A stretch of DNA of 64,000 bases from Flavobacteriales bacterium ALC-1 (GCA_000171875.1 ABHI01000002.1:682001-746000), one strand, 5' to 3'; shown: positions 1-8,321, counted from the first letter of the stretch. The notes: generated from the sequence alone by a model not told the origin. Program-made: numbers and translations.

Positions 1-1
1 T

Positions 2-181
2 GATGATGAGGGAAATAAGATATTCTTATTATTTCAAGGAAATACTCCTGCACAGAGTGTTCACTTGGTAAAGAATCTTGAGGATACTTTAATTTCTCCT
101 TGGTATCAATTAGAAAATGATGCCGTAATTCCTGTTTCAAATTACACCTTTGGAAGTGCAAAATTTGTACGTTTTAAATAA
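2..181 (+). CDS. C-terminal end of an unidentified protein (partial)
   Basis: An open frame runs in from the left edge and stops with TAA at 179-181, giving about 59 residues that end in KFVRFK. The gene begins outside the window. The fragment has no motif that I recognise and may be the end of an extracytoplasmic or mixed alpha/beta domain. It lies 21 bases before the next gene on the same strand, and that gene appears to have its own promoter in the gap. Only the reading frame is supported; no function can be given. Confidence 0.6.
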   Translation, partial: DDEGNKIFLLFQGNTPAQSVHLVKNLEDTLISPWYQLENDAVIPVSNYTFGSAKFVRFK

Positions 182-190
182 GTTACTTTG

Positions 191-198
191 TATCTTTG
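191..198 (+). promoter_or_regulatory. Bacteroidota -7 box TATCTTTG
   Basis: This is an exact match to the TAnnTTTG -7 consensus of Bacteroidota primary sigma factors. It ends only four bases before the ATG at 203, so the transcript could start at or very near the start codon. A TTTG at 164-167 could serve as a loosely spaced -33 element. Confidence 0.6.
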
Positions 199-202
199 TA
201 AT

Positions 203-580
203 ATGAAAAAATCACTAACTCCTCAAGAGGTACATAATCTTGCCATGAATCATGTTGGTAAAGATTTAGAAGCTCGTGGTTTTGAATTTGTAGCTATTAA
301 TAGTAAATTAAAACGACACCCACAGTTTGTCTGTATTGATAAAAATAGCCAATACTTTTTTGTTGTGGTTAGAGCAGTAATTCTTCCCGAAAACCCAAAT
401 AACTATGATGTAGTTTGGATGGAGACTTTTAAAAAACATGCTTATGAAAAAGATGCTAAAGTTTTGTATGCAGGAGTTGGATTAGGTAATCCAGATGGAG
501 AAGACTTACCTATTTATTTAGATGAAGACTATTTGATTGAGTATAATGGTGTCCAAGTCATAGAAATGAATCTCAATTAA
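203..580 (+). CDS. Small conserved Flavobacteriia protein, often annotated as Na+-NQR subunit F-like
   Basis: The 125-residue soluble protein has no signal peptide or membrane segment. It resembles a conserved flavobacterial family that databases often label Na(+)-translocating NADH-quinone reductase subunit F. It is far too short for NqrF and I see no 2Fe-2S cysteine motif or FAD/NAD domain, so that name is probably inherited from gene neighbourhood. Conserved-looking blocks include NPNNYDVVWMETFKKHAYE and AGVGLGNPDGEDLP. I chose the ATG at 203 because the upstream in-frame TTG at 188 lies before and inside the promoter box. One base separates its stop from apbE, so the two are probably co-transcribed. 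The function is unknown; a role near flavin transfer to NQR is only a guess from position. Confidence 0.8.
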   Translation: MKKSLTPQEVHNLAMNHVGKDLEARGFEFVAINSKLKRHPQFVCIDKNSQYFFVVVRAVILPENPNNYDVVWMETFKKHAYEKDAKVLYAGVGLGNPDGEDLPIYLDEDYLIEYNGVQVIEMNLN

Positions 581-581
581 T

Positions 582-1562
582 ATGAAGAAGCTAATTTTTA
601 CTTTAGTACTTACTTCTATTTTTTGCTGTGCAGAAAAAGAACCAAAAAATGTAAAACTCTCAGGACCAATTTTTGGTACAAGTTTTAATATTCAATACTA
701 TTCAGATGATAACATTAATTATCAAAAACAATTTGATAGTTTATTTAATGTTGTTAATCAATCACTGTCAACATATATATCAGATTCTGATATTTCTAGA
801 TTAAATAGAAATGAAATCACTGAAGTAGATCATCATTTTGAAAATGTTTTTAAAGCTTCTAAGCTTATCTATAGATACACTGAAGGTGTATTTGATCCAA
901 CCATCGGTAATGTAGTTAATGCATGGAATTTTGGAGCTGAGAAAAATAAATTTCTCACCGATAGTATGACCATAGATAGTTTAATGCAGTATGTAGGATT
1001 TAATAGAGTGGGCTTAGTAGATAATAACATTAAAAAATCTAAAGGCTCTTATTTAGAATTTAATGCTATTGCTAAAGGCTATGGAATTGATGTGATAGCT
1101 GATTATATAGAGTCAAAAGGTATAAATAATTATGTGGTTGATATAGGTGGAGATATGCGCATCTCTGGTATTAATCTTGAAAAGAAAAAAGACTGGACTG
1201 TTGGTATTGACGATCCAAATTTTGATGGCACGCAATCTTACTCTAAAGTCGTTTCATTAAATGATGAAGCTATGGCAACATCTGGGACTTATCGTAAGTA
1301 TAAAACCGATGAAAACGGAAACCGTTATGCACATATCATCAATACAAAAACGGGTTATCCTACCAAAACAAATATATTAAGTGTTTCTGTTATAGCACCA
1401 GATTGTATGACAGCAGATGGATATGCTACAGCTTTTCAGGCTATGGGTATAGAAAAAGTGAAGTGGTTTTTAAATTCCCATCCAGAATTAAAAGTTTATT
1501 TTATCTATGAAGATGAAAATAAGGCACTTAAGACTTTAAGTCTAAATAATTTTCCAGAATAA
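582..1562 (+). CDS. apbE: FAD:protein FMN transferase (ApbE), lipoprotein
   Basis: ApbE covalently attaches FMN from FAD to a threonine of acceptor proteins such as NqrB, NqrC and RnfG, working outside the cytoplasmic membrane with Mg2+. The 326-residue length fits the family. The N-terminus is a lipoprotein signal with candidate lipid-attachment cysteines at 15-16. Family motifs are visible: DIGGDMRISG near the middle, MATSGTYRKY, the HIINTKTGYP block, and DCMTADGYATAFQAMG with the metal-binding Asp/Thr region. The start ATG follows the stop of the upstream small gene by one base, indicating one operon. No NQR subunits lie in the window, so the target is inferred. A hairpin terminator follows the gene. 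Confidence 0.93.
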   Translation: MKKLIFTLVLTSIFCCAEKEPKNVKLSGPIFGTSFNIQYYSDDNINYQKQFDSLFNVVNQSLSTYISDSDISRLNRNEITEVDHHFENVFKASKLIYRYTEGVFDPTIGNVVNAWNFGAEKNKFLTDSMTIDSLMQYVGFNRVGLVDNNIKKSKGSYLEFNAIAKGYGIDVIADYIESKGINNYVVDIGGDMRISGINLEKKKDWTVGIDDPNFDGTQSYSKVVSLNDEAMATSGTYRKYKTDENGNRYAHIINTKTGYPTKTNILSVSVIAPDCMTADGYATAFQAMGIEKVKWFLNSHPELKVYFIYEDENKALKTLSLNNFPE

Positions 1563-1623
1563 GCAATTTTATTGTGACCTACATCAAAGTGATGTGTCTT
1601 ATAAATGCTATTAATCAATATTC

Positions 1624-1663
1624 AAAAAAAGTTGGACCTAGTTCGTTTGGTTCAGCTTTTTTT
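1624..1663. terminator. Bidirectional hairpin terminator
   Basis: The imperfect inverted repeat AAAAAAGTTGGACC / GGTTCAGCTTTTTT has a short loop and a T-run on both strands. It sits between the convergent apbE and methyltransferase genes and can end transcription of both. Confidence 0.7.
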
Positions 1664-2432
1664 ATTTGAATACTACCGGAATGATTTCGCCTTTAGCCAA
1701 CCTGAATTTATTTACATCATCATCAGATAGTTGAGATGTATAATCCACTTCTTCAACTTTAAAACCTATTGATCTTAGTTTATCAAAATAATCTCTACCG
1801 TATATTCTAACATGATCGTATTGCCCAAATATCTTAGCACGTTCTGCTTTATCTATAATGCTATCGTCTTCAAAAGTTACATCACGATTTAAGTCTTGTG
1901 GAATCTGAAATATACCATAACCTCCAGGTTTCATTACACGATATAATTCTTGCATAGCCATAGTATCGTCAGGAATATGTTCTAAAACATGATTACATAG
2001 AATAACATCATAGCTATTATCTTCAAAAGGCAAATCACAAATGTCTGCTTTTACATCTGCAATAGGAGACAGTAAATCTGTAGTTGTATAATTTAAGTTG
2101 CTTAATTTTCTGAAGCGTTTCAAAAAACATTGCTCTGGAGCAAAATGAAGCACTCTTTTTTCTGCAGTAAAAAAATCGGTATCATTTTTAAGATATAACC
2201 ATAAAAGTCGATGTCTTTCTAATGAGAGTGTAGAAGGCGATAATATATTTGGTCTTTGTTTTTCATAACCATAAGGCAAAAAACTTCTAAATTTTTTTCC
2301 GTCAATTGGGTCAGTATACTTACTTCCTCGCATAAATAAAGCTAGAATTGGACGTGCCAAATAACTAAGCCTAATAAGTAAAGGTCTAGGTAAAAGATTA
2401 AGAAAAAGTTTGAAAACTGATTTCAAAAGCAA
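1662..2432 (-). CDS. Class I SAM-dependent methyltransferase (Methyltransf_11 type)
   Basis: This 256-residue protein carries the Rossmann-like methyltransferase core: an acidic motif I/II region (LHFAPEQCF, then TTDLLS), motif ADICDLPFEDNSYDVILCNHVLEHI and the post-III block ELYRVMKPGGYGIF. The substrate cannot be told from sequence; these features are shared with methyltransferases acting on small molecules, lipids and quinones. The N-terminal 40 residues are basic and hydrophobic (FKLFLNLLPRPLLIRLSY), which may aid membrane association. The start is odd: the reading frame opens with TTG directly after the cupin stop codon, and the next ATG would remove this conserved-looking N-terminus. 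I therefore keep a TTG start (2432, or the TTG two codons later). It is the last gene of the HAD-map-cupin run. Confidence 0.85.
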   Translation of the reverse strand: MLLKSVFKLFLNLLPRPLLIRLSYLARPILALFMRGSKYTDPIDGKKFRSFLPYGYEKQRPNILSPSTLSLERHRLLWLYLKNDTDFFTAEKRVLHFAPEQCFLKRFRKLSNLNYTTTDLLSPIADVKADICDLPFEDNSYDVILCNHVLEHIPDDTMAMQELYRVMKPGGYGIFQIPQDLNRDVTFEDDSIIDKAERAKIFGQYDHVRIYGRDYFDKLRSIGFKVEEVDYTSQLSDDDVNKFRLAKGEIIPVVFK

Positions 2433-2756
2433 TTATTTATAATCCTCCCTAACAGGAGAGAATGTGTCTGTAATTTTGCAGTCAGTAATAGCCTTTCCAC
2501 TATGTGATACATTTGGAGGAATTACTAAAATAGATCCAGGTGTATAGATCTTAGTGACTCCGTCAATAGTCATTTCAAACTGACCTTCGGTTAGCCTAAC
2601 AAGTTGTTCGTTGATATGCGAATGCTCAGGTAGTTTTGCTCCAGCGTCAATTTCCCAAATGGCCACAGTCATAGTTTCTGAGTGAATAAATCGTGCTCTA
2701 TAGCCTTTAATAATTTCTCTTGGTTCTATTTCAGAAATGACATACTCTAAACTCAT
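2433..2756 (-). CDS. Cupin domain protein
   Basis: This is a 107-residue single-domain cupin. It shows the two conserved motifs: G-X5-HSH-X3-E (around LPEHSHINEQL) supplying metal-binding His and Glu, and the second motif with a late His (VIPPNVSHSG). Small cupins of this sort bind a divalent metal and can be dioxygenases, isomerases or sensors; the reaction here is unknown. Its ATG overlaps the map stop codon as ATGA, and the next gene begins directly at its own stop, so it is translationally coupled in a map-cupin-methyltransferase operon. Nothing ties it to a particular pathway. Confidence 0.85.
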   Translation of the reverse strand: MSLEYVISEIEPREIIKGYRARFIHSETMTVAIWEIDAGAKLPEHSHINEQLVRLTEGQFEMTIDGVTKIYTPGSILVIPPNVSHSGKAITDCKITDTFSPVREDYK

Positions 2757-3571
2757 ATGATCAATTCTTTTTGTCTAAATTCATCTTCTTCATTAGAAGT
2801 GATTCCTAAAGCTTCATGCACGTATGCAAATGTTGATAGAATTTCTGGTTGTCCATTAACAATAGCAATATCGTGCTCAAAATGCACACTAGGTTTCCCA
2901 TCTTGTGTTACAATGGTCCAACCATCTTTAAGTTGTTTTACTTTATGAGTTCCCATATTTATCATAGGCTCAATGGCAACTACCATACCTTCTATAAACT
3001 TTTTACCTCTACCACGCCTTCCATAATTGGGCATTTCTGGATCTTCGTGCATTTTACGTCCTAATCCATGACCCACTAATTCGCGTACAACTCCATAGCC
3101 TTCTTTTTCACAATATTGCTGAATTGCATAGCCAACATCACCAACGCGATTACCTACTTTTAATTGACTAATGCCTACATAAAGTGATTCTTTAGTAATC
3201 CGAATTAATTTCTTGGTCTCTTCTGCAACATTACCAATTTCAAAAGTATAAGCATGGTCTCCATAGAAACCATTCATAAAAGAACCACAGTCTATTGATA
3301 CAATATCTCCATCCTTTAAGGGAATATCTGTAGGTAAACCATGTACTACAGCTTCATTAACACTACATAATAGTGTAGATGGACAATCGTAAAGCCCTTT
3401 AAAGCCTGGAATAGCACCATTATCTCTAATAAATTCTTCGGCAATAGTATCTAAATGATTTGTAGTAACACCTTCTTTAACCTCTTTGGCTAACATGCCT
3501 AAAGTTTTGGATACAATAAGCGCACTTTGACGCATTAATTCAATTTCCTCTTTCGTTTTTACAATAATCAT
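2753..3571 (-). CDS. map: Methionine aminopeptidase, type I
   Basis: This enzyme removes the initiator methionine from nascent proteins. The 272-residue protein has the pita-bread fold metal ligands in the expected order and spacing: Asp94 (SIDCG), Asp105 (GDHA), His168 (GHGLG), Glu201 (IEPM) and Glu232 (FEHD), with substrate-contacting His77 (VVHGLP). The lack of an N-terminal zinc-finger extension makes it the short bacterial type I. It starts with ATG 23 bases after the HAD phosphatase gene and its stop overlaps the cupin start. In many bacteria map sits with ribosomal protein genes; here it lies with metabolic genes, so this may be a second, stand-alone copy, though the rest of the genome is not visible. 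Confidence 0.95.
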   Translation of the reverse strand: MIIVKTKEEIELMRQSALIVSKTLGMLAKEVKEGVTTNHLDTIAEEFIRDNGAIPGFKGLYDCPSTLLCSVNEAVVHGLPTDIPLKDGDIVSIDCGSFMNGFYGDHAYTFEIGNVAEETKKLIRITKESLYVGISQLKVGNRVGDVGYAIQQYCEKEGYGVVRELVGHGLGRKMHEDPEMPNYGRRGRGKKFIEGMVVAIEPMINMGTHKVKQLKDGWTIVTQDGKPSVHFEHDIAIVNGQPEILSTFAYVHEALGITSNEEDEFRQKELII

Positions 3572-3594
3572 TATGATTTAATTATGTGAGCTGA

Positions 3595-3993
3595 TTAAAA
3601 TTGCCACCATTTTTTTTGAGCATTTTTTATATCTGGCTTTTCGTTGGTAATTAATTGGTAAACTTCTCCCCAACCAAGTATTCCACCAATATTACGATCA
3701 TCTATAAAAAGATCAGCATGGATTTTACGGCTTCTGGTATCATCGAATTTTTCTCCAGGGAAACTCGCATTTACAGCATAAAATTCAATACCATTTTCTT
3801 TACAGAAATCAACAGCCTCTTGTAGCTTAGAACCATTTCTGTATGTCCAAAGAATAAGCCTATGACCATCTTGTTGCAATCGCTTTAAAGTTTCAAAAGC
3901 GAAAATACGTGTCTTACCTATTTTCGGGTAACCATCTTCTACAATGGTACCATCAAAATCTACGGCTATTATTAATCTATCTTGAAAATTCAT
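3595..3993 (-). CDS. HAD-superfamily phosphatase, BT0820-like
   Basis: The 132-residue protein has the HAD catalytic motif DFDGT near the N-terminus (nucleophile and acid/base Asp), a Thr/Ser region (LILWTYRNG) and the late acidic motif LFIDDRNIGG. The small cap-less size matches the BT0820-type group of Bacteroidota. The physiological phosphate ester is unknown. I start it at the ATG at 3993: a good -7 box lies at 4013-4020, and the in-frame TTG at 4005 would sit at the transcript's first bases. It is the first gene of the HAD-map-cupin-methyltransferase operon. Confidence 0.85.
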   Translation of the reverse strand: MNFQDRLIIAVDFDGTIVEDGYPKIGKTRIFAFETLKRLQQDGHRLILWTYRNGSKLQEAVDFCKENGIEFYAVNASFPGEKFDDTRSRKIHADLFIDDRNIGGILGWGEVYQLITNEKPDIKNAQKKWWQF

Positions 3994-4012
3994 GCTATCA
4001 TTCAATTAAGGG

Positions 4013-4020
4013 CAAAGGTA
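4013..4020 (-). promoter_or_regulatory. -7 box TACCTTTG for the HAD-map operon
   Basis: On the minus strand this reads TACCTTTG, an exact fit to TAnnTTTG, 19 bases before the chosen ATG at 3993. It lies in the 41-base gap after gpmI, giving the downstream operon its own promoter. Confidence 0.6.
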
Positions 4021-4034
4021 CAATAATAAGCGTT

Positions 4035-5552
4035 TTATACAAGGCTGTGTTGCGTCATTACTTCTGGTTGAGGTACACCTATTAATTTTAATATTGTTGG
4101 TGCAATATCTCCAAGAATTCCCTCTTTAATTGCTTTTAAATGGTTGTCAATTAAAATAATTGGAACAGGGTTAGTAGTATGAGCGGTATGAGGTGAGCCA
4201 TCAGGGTTTATCATAGTTTCGCAATTGCCGTGATCTGCAATTAATATAGTAGTGTAATCATTTTCTAAAGCTGTTGTAACGACATCTTTGACACATTGAT
4301 CAACAGCTTCACAGGCTTTAATAGCTGCTTCCATGACTCCTGTATGCCCAACCATATCTCCATTGGCAAAATTTAAACATACAAAATCCACGTCTCCTTT
4401 CTGTAATTCTGGTATTAAGGCTTCGGTTAGTTCATATGCACTCATTTCGGGCTTTAAGTCATAGGTTGCTACTTTTGGTGAGTTTCTTAAGATTCTAGTT
4501 TCTCCCTTAAAAGGTTCTTCTTGTCCGCCAGAAAAGAAAAACGTAACATGAGGATACTTTTCAGTTTCCGCAATACGGATTTGCTTTTTGTTGTGTTTTT
4601 CTAAAACTTCACCTAAAGTCTCTGTTAAGTTGTCTTTGTTGTATACCACATTTATACCCTCAAAGCTATCATCATAATTAGTCATTGTGACGTAATGAAG
4701 ATTTAATTTATGCATGTTGTACTCATGGAAATCTTCTTGAGATAGCGCTTGTGTTAATTGGCGACCACGATCTGTTCTAAAGTTAAAAAATATTAGGACA
4801 TCATCATCTTTTATAGTTACAATGGGCTCTTCATTGTCACCAACAATAACTAAAGGTTTTATAAACTCATCCGTAATATCTTCTTCATAACTATCTTGTA
4901 TGGATTTTAAAGCATTTTTGGTAGGTACACCTTTACCTCCCACTAAAGCATCATAAGCTAATTTTACACGCTCCCAACGTTTATCTCTATCCATGGCATA
5001 ATAGCGACCAGTAACACTTGCTAATTTTCCTGTTGTTTTATTAAGGTGATCTTCTAATTCTGAAATAAAACCATATCCAGATTTTGGATCAACATCTCTA
5101 CCATCGGTAAAGGCATGAACAAAAACGTTATCTAGACTATAATCATTAGCTGCATCGAGTAAACCAAAAAGATGATTAATATGAGAATGTACTCCGCCAT
5201 CACTAACTAAACCTAATAAATGAACATTCTTAGTATTGGCTTTTGCATATTGAAAAGCATTTTTTAAAACTTGCTCTTCTTGAAGCGTTTTGTTTTTTAC
5301 GGCTAGATTAATTTTTACTAAATCTTGATATACAATTCTACCAGCACCTAAATTCATGTGTCCAACTTCGCTATTACCCATTTGCCCTTCTGGTAGCCCA
5401 ACATGGAGTCCATCAGTTCTTAAACTAGCACTTGGGTATTTAGTGTAAAGCGAATCTATAAATGGTGTTTGCGCATTGTCTATTGCAGATACTTTAGGGT
5501 CTGGTGACTTTCCCCAACCATCTAAAATCATTAAAATAACCTTTTTGTTCAT
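4035..5552 (-). CDS. gpmI: 2,3-bisphosphoglycerate-independent phosphoglycerate mutase
   Basis: This glycolytic enzyme interconverts 3- and 2-phosphoglycerate through a phosphoserine, using two Mn2+ ions. The 505-residue length is typical. The alkaline-phosphatase-like metal site begins at Asp11 (LMILDGWG). The catalytic serine is Ser61 in MGNSEVGHMNLGAGR. Other family blocks include HAFTDGRDVDP, RYYAMDRDKRW, FFFSGGQEEPF, NFANGDMVGHTG and IADHGNCE, the last supplying further metal-binding Asp and His. It has its own promoter (-7 box at 5573-5580), so it is probably transcribed separately from, or reads into, the HAD-map operon. Confidence 0.96.
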   Translation of the reverse strand: MNKKVILMILDGWGKSPDPKVSAIDNAQTPFIDSLYTKYPSASLRTDGLHVGLPEGQMGNSEVGHMNLGAGRIVYQDLVKINLAVKNKTLQEEQVLKNAFQYAKANTKNVHLLGLVSDGGVHSHINHLFGLLDAANDYSLDNVFVHAFTDGRDVDPKSGYGFISELEDHLNKTTGKLASVTGRYYAMDRDKRWERVKLAYDALVGGKGVPTKNALKSIQDSYEEDITDEFIKPLVIVGDNEEPIVTIKDDDVLIFFNFRTDRGRQLTQALSQEDFHEYNMHKLNLHYVTMTNYDDSFEGINVVYNKDNLTETLGEVLEKHNKKQIRIAETEKYPHVTFFFSGGQEEPFKGETRILRNSPKVATYDLKPEMSAYELTEALIPELQKGDVDFVCLNFANGDMVGHTGVMEAAIKACEAVDQCVKDVVTTALENDYTTILIADHGNCETMINPDGSPHTAHTTNPVPIILIDNHLKAIKEGILGDIAPTILKLIGVPQPEVMTQHSLV

Positions 5553-5572
5553 TTTTAATTTTTTAGTAAAAT

Positions 5573-5602
5573 CAAAGATAACATATAGAAGTCTATAACA
5601 AA
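5573..5602 (-). promoter_or_regulatory. gpmI promoter: -33 TTTG and -7 TATCTTTG
   Basis: On the minus strand TTTG (5599-5602) is followed after 18 bases by TATCTTTG (5573-5580). Both match the Bacteroidota consensus, and the spacing is within the usual range. The ATG of gpmI is 20 bases downstream. This is one of the few sites in the window with a plausible -33 element as well. Confidence 0.65.
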
Positions 5603-5821
5603 TTTGTAGGTTAAAAAAAAAATTAAAGTTTTACTTCTATTTTAAGTTTATGTAGTCAGTTGATAAAATTGAACTTATGTTTTGTGAAAGTCTTAACAGA
5701 TTTGCTACCAATGCGTTAAATATATGTTATATAACTTTTTTTAGTGTAACGGTTTAAAGGATATATCGTCTCTTTATTATAATCAAAAAACAAATCAATT
5801 AATTTTTAAAAATCTTTCATC

Positions 5822-6217
5822 ATGAAAAAATCAGTAGTAGTATTAGCCTTAGCATTAGGCTTTTCAATTAGTAATTTAAATGCATCAAACGAAATCTTAG
5901 TTTCAGACGTAAATGAAGTCATTGTAAAAACAGTAGAAGTAAGTCCTTTATGTAAAGCTGTAGCTACAGGTAATTTAGAACAAGTTAACAAGCTTATTAA
6001 AGCTGGTGCAGATGTAAACGCAAAATCTAATGGCATGATGCCAATTCATTATGCTGCAAAATATAATCGAGTAGAAATTATCAAAGCATTAATCACTGCA
6101 GGTTCAGAAATTCATAAGACTTGCGATTTAGGATATACGGCTTTAGGGCATGCAAAAAAATCTAAAGCAGTTGATGCAGCAAATTTCTTAAAACGATTTA
6201 AAAAGAAAACTGTCTAG
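5822..6217 (+). CDS. Secreted ankyrin-repeat protein
   Basis: A 131-residue protein with an N-terminal signal peptide (about 20 residues ending near NLNAS) followed by ankyrin-type helix-turn-helix repeats: LCKAVATGNLEQVNKLIKAG, then MPIHYAAKYNRVEIIKALITAG, then a degenerate third unit TALGHAKKSKAVDAANFL. Ankyrin repeats bind other proteins; the partner is unknown. The signal peptide suggests a periplasmic location. It stands alone between divergent gpmI and convergent M48 protease genes and ends at a strong bidirectional terminator. The 270-base upstream gap must hold its promoter, but I could not pick a convincing -7 box. Confidence 0.85.
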   Translation: MKKSVVVLALALGFSISNLNASNEILVSDVNEVIVKTVEVSPLCKAVATGNLEQVNKLIKAGADVNAKSNGMMPIHYAAKYNRVEIIKALITAGSEIHKTCDLGYTALGHAKKSKAVDAANFLKRFKKKTV

Positions 6218-6249
6218 GAGTAGACAATTATTTGAGTTAGTTAGTTAGA

Positions 6250-6276
6250 AAAAGCGTCTTTAAGACGCTTTTTTGT
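6250..6276. terminator. Bidirectional terminator
   Basis: The inverted repeat AAGCGTCTT / AAGACGCTT (6252-6260 and 6262-6270) is flanked by an A-run on the left and a T-run on the right. It serves the ankyrin gene on the plus strand and the M48 gene on the minus strand; the M48 stop codon lies inside the hairpin. Confidence 0.8.
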
Positions 6277-7033
6277 TTCTGTAATTTCTAATGGCTTCTT
6301 TTATTTTCTCAATTCTGTTTTCAGGATCTGGATGAGAGCTCTGAAACTCAGGAACACGATTAGGACCTGCTGCTGCTTTTAAAATTTCCATTACTCCAAT
6401 CATTTCTTCAGGGTTATATCCTGCGTCCATCATAAATTGAATACCTAATTCATCACTTTCCAACTCATCACCTCTACCATTTTTTAATAGCTGACCTTGC
6501 CCAATTTGTTGAGCAACACCACCCATATCTATGGCCGCGCCTCCCATCGCTAAGGTTTTCCAAAAGTTAGCATTAGTAATACGTTCATTAGAATGTTTTC
6601 CGAGAACATGGCCAATTTCATGCCCTAAAACACCAGCCAATTGATCTTCATTTTCTAATTTTGAAAATAAGGCTTGAGTAATAAATATTTGCCCACCAGG
6701 TAAAGCAAATGCATTAATTGTTCTTTCATCAGCTAATAAATGAAACTCATATTTATAAGGTGTGTCTCTTGCAACACTACTATTTACAAGTTTATTACCA
6801 ACATTATCCACAAAAGCTTGATATTCATTATTTGGGTGTAAACCTCCATGCTGTTGTGCCATACCAGGAGCACTTTGTAATCCAATGGCAATTTCTTGAT
6901 CTGGTGATAAAGAAATAGCTTGTTTTTTTCCTGTATAAGGATTGACTTCTTCTTGACTACATTTTCTTATAAATGCAAAAGCAGCTATAGCTGCAAATAT
7001 TAAAATTCGGACTTTAAAATTACCTCTTCTCAT
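6260..7033 (-). CDS. M48-family metallopeptidase, membrane- or lipid-anchored
   Basis: The 257-residue protein carries the zinc motif HEIGH at 138-142 within AGVLGHEIGHVLGKH, and a third-ligand region (ELESDELG, about 190-197) as in M48B/LoiP-like periplasmic proteases. The N-terminal 25 residues form a hydrophobic segment ending in a cysteine (FIRKC, Cys25), which could be a lipobox or a simple membrane anchor. These enzymes act in envelope protein quality control. The gene stands alone: it is divergent from the GNAT gene and convergent with the ankyrin gene, with which it shares a terminator. The ATG at 7033 is the natural start because the signal segment follows directly. Confidence 0.9.
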   Translation of the reverse strand: MRRGNFKVRILIFAAIAAFAFIRKCSQEEVNPYTGKKQAISLSPDQEIAIGLQSAPGMAQQHGGLHPNNEYQAFVDNVGNKLVNSSVARDTPYKYEFHLLADERTINAFALPGGQIFITQALFSKLENEDQLAGVLGHEIGHVLGKHSNERITNANFWKTLAMGGAAIDMGGVAQQIGQGQLLKNGRGDELESDELGIQFMMDAGYNPEEMIGVMEILKAAAGPNRVPEFQSSHPDPENRIEKIKEAIRNYRNKKAS

Positions 7034-7186
7034 AATGAATGTCTTAATGGCTTCAATTTACAAAAGTTTGACACAAAATATATTGAAAAGTCATCAGTTT
7101 TACATTATAAGCTCTTATTTTTTTTAAAAATAATAATTATGAAGAATAGTATTAATGGTTTATTTTTATTCTATAATATATAAAAT

Positions 7187-7612
7187 ATGAACTATCAATT
7201 TAGAATTATTCCTAATGATAATTTAGACCAAATTATTCCTTTAGTTTATGAGCTAGGAGAAGCTAAAGTAAGCACAGAATTACTTAAATCGCGTTTTAAT
7301 GAAATGAAACATCAAAACTATGAGTGTGCAGGTATTTTTGATGGAGATGATGTAATTGGTGTTTCTGGCATGTGGTTTTGTACCCGACACTATATAGGTA
7401 AGTCCGTTGAATTAGACCATGTTTATATTAAACCAGAATACAGAGGGAATGGTTTAGGTAAGCAATTTATGGCTTGGATTAATAACTATGTGAAGAAAAA
7501 AGGTTGTAATTCTGTAGAGTTAAATACTTACGTTCAAAATTATCCTTCACACAAATTTTATTATAATGAAGGCTTTGAGATTTTAGGATACCATTTTTTA
7601 AAGAAGCTTTAA
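7187..7612 (+). CDS. GNAT-family N-acetyltransferase
   Basis: A 141-residue single-domain GNAT protein. The acetyl-CoA pyrophosphate-binding loop is visible as YRGNGLGKQFMAW after the strand ELDHVYIKPE, and the late NYPSHKFYYNEGFEILGYHF block is the usual C-terminal part of the fold. The acceptor substrate is unknown. The ATG follows an AT-rich stretch and the gene ends one base before the convergent peptidase E gene, so their 3' ends abut without an obvious terminator. Confidence 0.9.
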   Translation: MNYQFRIIPNDNLDQIIPLVYELGEAKVSTELLKSRFNEMKHQNYECAGIFDGDDVIGVSGMWFCTRHYIGKSVELDHVYIKPEYRGNGLGKQFMAWINNYVKKKGCNSVELNTYVQNYPSHKFYYNEGFEILGYHFLKKL

Positions 7613-7613
7613 C

Positions 7614-8321
7614 CTATTTTAAAAATCCTAAATCAGAATTAGTATCTATTTCATAAGGAGCTTTTCCATGTTCAAAAATTCTGGCTTCTAAAATTCCTTT
7701 TAATGTTAGAGTATTATTTTTTACATTTATCCAACTGCCTTCTCTTAATCCTATAACAGGTTGAGTATTATAAGCATGAAATTCTTTAATACGTGTTTCT
7801 CTGGTCTCTCCCATATGTGTACTACCAGCAATTGGATCTAAATAATGCGGATTTATATTAAATGGTACTAAACCTAAAGTTTTAAAACTTGGAGGATACA
7901 CAATTGGCATATCGTTAGTGGTATTCATCGTTAAACCACAAATGTTACTACCTGCACTTGTGCCCAGATATGGTATACCATTGCTAATGGCATCTTTTAT
8001 AGCAGATAAAACACCATTCTTATACAATTGAGAAACCAAAACAAAAGTGTTACCACCTCCAACAAAAATACCTTCAGCATTTAGTATAGCATTTTTTGGA
8101 TTTTCAAACTCATGTAAGCCTTTTATAGTTTTACCTATTTTACTAAATGCTTTTGATACAGTTTCAGTATACTCATCATGAGAAACACCACCAGGTCTTG
8201 CATAAGGGATAAAAATAATGTCGCTGGCAGATTTAAAATGAAGTTTTAGCTCATCTAAAAGATATTCTAAATAACCACTTCCATGAATAGTAGATGTGCT
8301 AGCAATTATTATCGATTTCAA
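7614..8321 (-). CDS. pepE: Peptidase E (S51-family dipeptidase)
   Basis: PepE hydrolyses dipeptides with an N-terminal aspartate. The 235-residue length fits the S51 family. The nucleophile is Ser122 in LGTSAGSN, preceded by the GIFVGGGNTFVL block; the NINPHYLDP segment carries the likely catalytic His. No signal peptide is present, consistent with a cytoplasmic enzyme. The start is TTG at 8321 (TTG AAA TCG), because no ATG occurs near the conserved N-terminus and the family begins just before this first strand. It is transcribed alone and divergent from the next plus-strand operon. Confidence 0.9.
   Translation of the reverse strand: MKSIIIASTSTIHGSGYLEYLLDELKLHFKSASDIIFIPYARPGGVSHDEYTETVSKAFSKIGKTIKGLHEFENPKNAILNAEGIFVGGGNTFVLVSQLYKNGVLSAIKDAISNGIPYLGTSAGSNICGLTMNTTNDMPIVYPPSFKTLGLVPFNINPHYLDPIAGSTHMGETRETRIKEFHAYNTQPVIGLREGSWINVKNNTLTLKGILEARIFEHGKAPYEIDTNSDLGFLK

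Noticed and set aside
188-202. TTG start at 188 for the small gene before apbE
   Set aside because: It precedes and overlaps the -7 box at 191-198; the ATG at 203 fits the family and the promoter.
2757-3064. Short plus-strand frames over the map gene
   Set aside because: They are antisense to a well-conserved gene and have no family features.
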